Source: Oscillospiraceae bacterium
Lineage (GTDB): Bacteria; Bacillota; Clostridia; Oscillospirales; Ruminococcaceae
DNA: 7,547 nt
Assembly (NCBI GenBank): GCA_017828935.1
Contig: JAGAUG010000015.1
Location: forward strand, 1 to 7,547
Reading direction: 5' to 3'
Every line of letters begins with the position of its first letter. Position 1 is the stretch's first letter. This document shows, piece after piece, positions 6,958 to 7,547 of the stretch. The notes under the pieces were generated by a model. That model ran no database searches and had not been told where the DNA came from. It saw only the letters and a list, made by a program, of their open reading frames with translations. The position numbers and the translations under genes were made by a program.

Positions 6958-7017
6958 AAAGACTTGTACGTTAAGATACAAGACAATTCGAAGCGTACAA
7001 GTCTTTTTTTTGTTTTT
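6958..7017. terminator. Second, probably bidirectional terminator between converging units
   Basis: AAAGACTTGTACG (6958-6970) pairs perfectly over 13 bases with 6994-7006, leaving a 23-base loop. On the plus strand the stem runs into a run of T (7004-7011) and then GTTTTT, a strong terminator. On the minus strand it is followed by TTTAGTTTGTTTTTT (complement of 6960-6946), suited to end the prp-rpmA transcript, whose last stop codon is 24 bases away. The loop holds a second TACAAG (6977-6982), so the 5' arm CTTGTA (6963-6968) could also pair locally. Confidence 0.85.
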
Positions 7018-7030
7018 GTGATCCTATCTC

Positions 7031-7309
7031 TTAGGCTGGATAAACGCTAACTTTTTTGCGATCTTTACCAAGTCTTTCAAATTTAACTTTTCCATCAATT
7101 AAAGCAAATAAAGTATCATCCGAACCTTTGCCCACATTATTACCTGGGTGAATATGTGTTCCCCTTTGGCGAACTATTATGTTCCCGGACAAAACAAACT
7201 GACCATCTGATCTCTTAACTCCCAAACGTTTAGCAGCTGAATCTCTTCCGTTTTTGGTCGAGCCGCCTCCTTTTTTGTGAGCAAAAAACTGTAAACCTAA
7301 AATCAACAA
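7031..7309 (-). CDS. rpmA: Large ribosomal subunit protein L27 (bL27), with cleavable prepeptide
   Basis: bL27 sits at the peptidyl transferase centre of the 50S subunit, where its N-terminus reaches the tRNA acceptor ends. The 92-residue product shows the invariant STKNGRDS (17-24), the RLGVKR and RQRGT segments, and the C-terminal FERLGKDRKKVSVYP. The first nine residues end in LQFF before AHKKGG, the Firmicutes-type prepeptide removed by Prp; the mature protein would start at Ala10. The start is TTG at 7309-7307, chosen because it gives the nine-residue prepeptide seen in relatives; the next codon is also TTG (7306), so a start there, one residue shorter, is possible. AAGGAG lies at 7324-7319. 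The gene begins six bases after the prp stop. rplU would be expected further upstream, beyond the right edge. A terminator hairpin follows at 6958-7006. Confidence 0.97.
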   Translation of the reverse strand: MLILGLQFFAHKKGGGSTKNGRDSAAKRLGVKRSDGQFVLSGNIIVRQRGTHIHPGNNVGKGSDDTLFALIDGKVKFERLGKDRKKVSVYPA

Positions 7310-7315
7310 AATATA

Positions 7316-7547
7316 TCACTCCTTTTCAAAAAACTTAATTTTTATATTGTCAGGGTAAACCTCTGAAATATTAACGAGATGATTACACAACGATTTTATA
7401 AATAAAGAAGCTACTTCATTATCTTTATTAATCAGTTCAAAACAAACAATCGCTCTTATATCATCTATTTCTAAATTAATCTTTTCGCCAATAACGTTTT
7501 TAATTGCGTTAATAGTCATCTCAACTGCCGATGAAACAGCTGCACAA
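7316..7547 (-). CDS. prp: Ribosomal-processing cysteine protease Prp, 5' end outside window
   Basis: The visible frame runs from the right edge (first full codon TGT at 7546-7544) to TGA at 7318-7316, 76 residues out of a usual length near 110. It opens with CAAVSSAVEMTINAIKN, matching the Prp segment DIVCAAVSA with the catalytic Cys as the first visible residue. An internal ATG at 7519 is not the start, since the conserved motif lies before it. The catalytic His (in the GHA motif) and the N-terminus lie beyond the window. Prp (YsxB family) cuts the N-terminal prepeptide from bL27, whose gene follows six bases later; the ribosome binding site of rpmA (7324-7319) overlaps the end of prp. The C-terminal half (IDDIRAIVCFELI...) is less conserved, as usual in the family. 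Confidence 0.9.
   Translation of the reverse strand, partial: CAAVSSAVEMTINAIKNVIGEKINLEIDDIRAIVCFELINKDNEVASLFIKSLCNHLVNISEVYPDNIKIKFFEKE

Noticed and set aside
7316..7519. Separate 67-residue protein starting at the ATG at 7519
   Set aside because: The same frame stays open to the right edge and carries the Prp motif CAAVS before this ATG, so it is the C-terminal part of prp.
1..7547. Insertion sequence, prophage or genomic island
   Set aside because: No transposase, integrase, inverted repeat pair or attachment site was seen; composition is even across the window and the genes are housekeeping or envelope types.

Overview
The window is AT-rich (roughly 70% or more by eye) and reads as chromosomal DNA of a low-GC Gram-positive bacterium, most likely of class Clostridia. 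The reasons are a SpoIIM-type sporulation gene, ribosomal protein L27 with the Firmicutes-type cleavable N-terminus next to its processing protease Prp, a V/A-type ATPase subunit A of clostridial flavour, strong AGGAGG-like ribosome binding sites, and frequent GTG/TTG starts. UGA is used as a stop (prp) and Trp is written UGG, so the standard bacterial code applies. The order and genus cannot be fixed from this stretch. Nothing looks phage-, transposon- or CRISPR-like.

Layout. (1) Positions 1-597, minus strand: a SpoIIM-like membrane protein, cut by the left edge. (2) 598-743: a very AT-rich divergent intergenic region with weak promoter candidates on both strands and three short direct repeats. 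(3) 744-5077, plus strand: four tightly packed genes. These encode a GldA/Nat-type ABC ATPase with an unusual acidic tail, a GldF-type six-helix ABC-2 permease, a GldG-type auxiliary protein with one membrane anchor at each end, and a DUF4340 protein with one N-terminal anchor and a duplicated extracytoplasmic module. Together they look like one membrane complex of unknown substrate. (4) 5110-6894, plus strand: a full-length V/A-type ATPase catalytic subunit A, 32 bases after the DUF4340 gene, without any other ATPase subunit beside it. (5) 6895-7030: two hairpin terminators between converging transcription units; the second can probably serve both strands. (6) 7031-7547, minus strand: rpmA (L27) and, upstream of it, the C-terminal two thirds of prp, whose catalytic Cys codon lies just inside the right edge.

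How the genes work together. The ABC ATPase, permease, GldG-like and DUF4340 proteins are expected to form one assembly: the ATPase in the cytoplasm, the permease in the membrane, and two large domains outside. The ATPase subunit A should belong to the rotary V/A-ATPase, whose other subunits must be encoded elsewhere if the enzyme is functional. A near-perfect extended -10 element overlapping the stop codon of the DUF4340 gene suggests that subunit A may have its own promoter. Prp removes the L27 prepeptide (LQFF before Ala), so the right-hand pair is an enzyme and its substrate in one operon.

The most noteworthy points are the orphaned ATPase subunit A attached to an ABC operon, the uncharacterised Gld-type/DUF4340 cassette divergent from a sporulation gene, the repeat-driven acidic tail of the ABC ATPase, and a terminator able to form competing hairpins. 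I found no clear sign of a wholly new kind of system; the Gld-type/DUF4340 cassette is the best candidate for undescribed biology.
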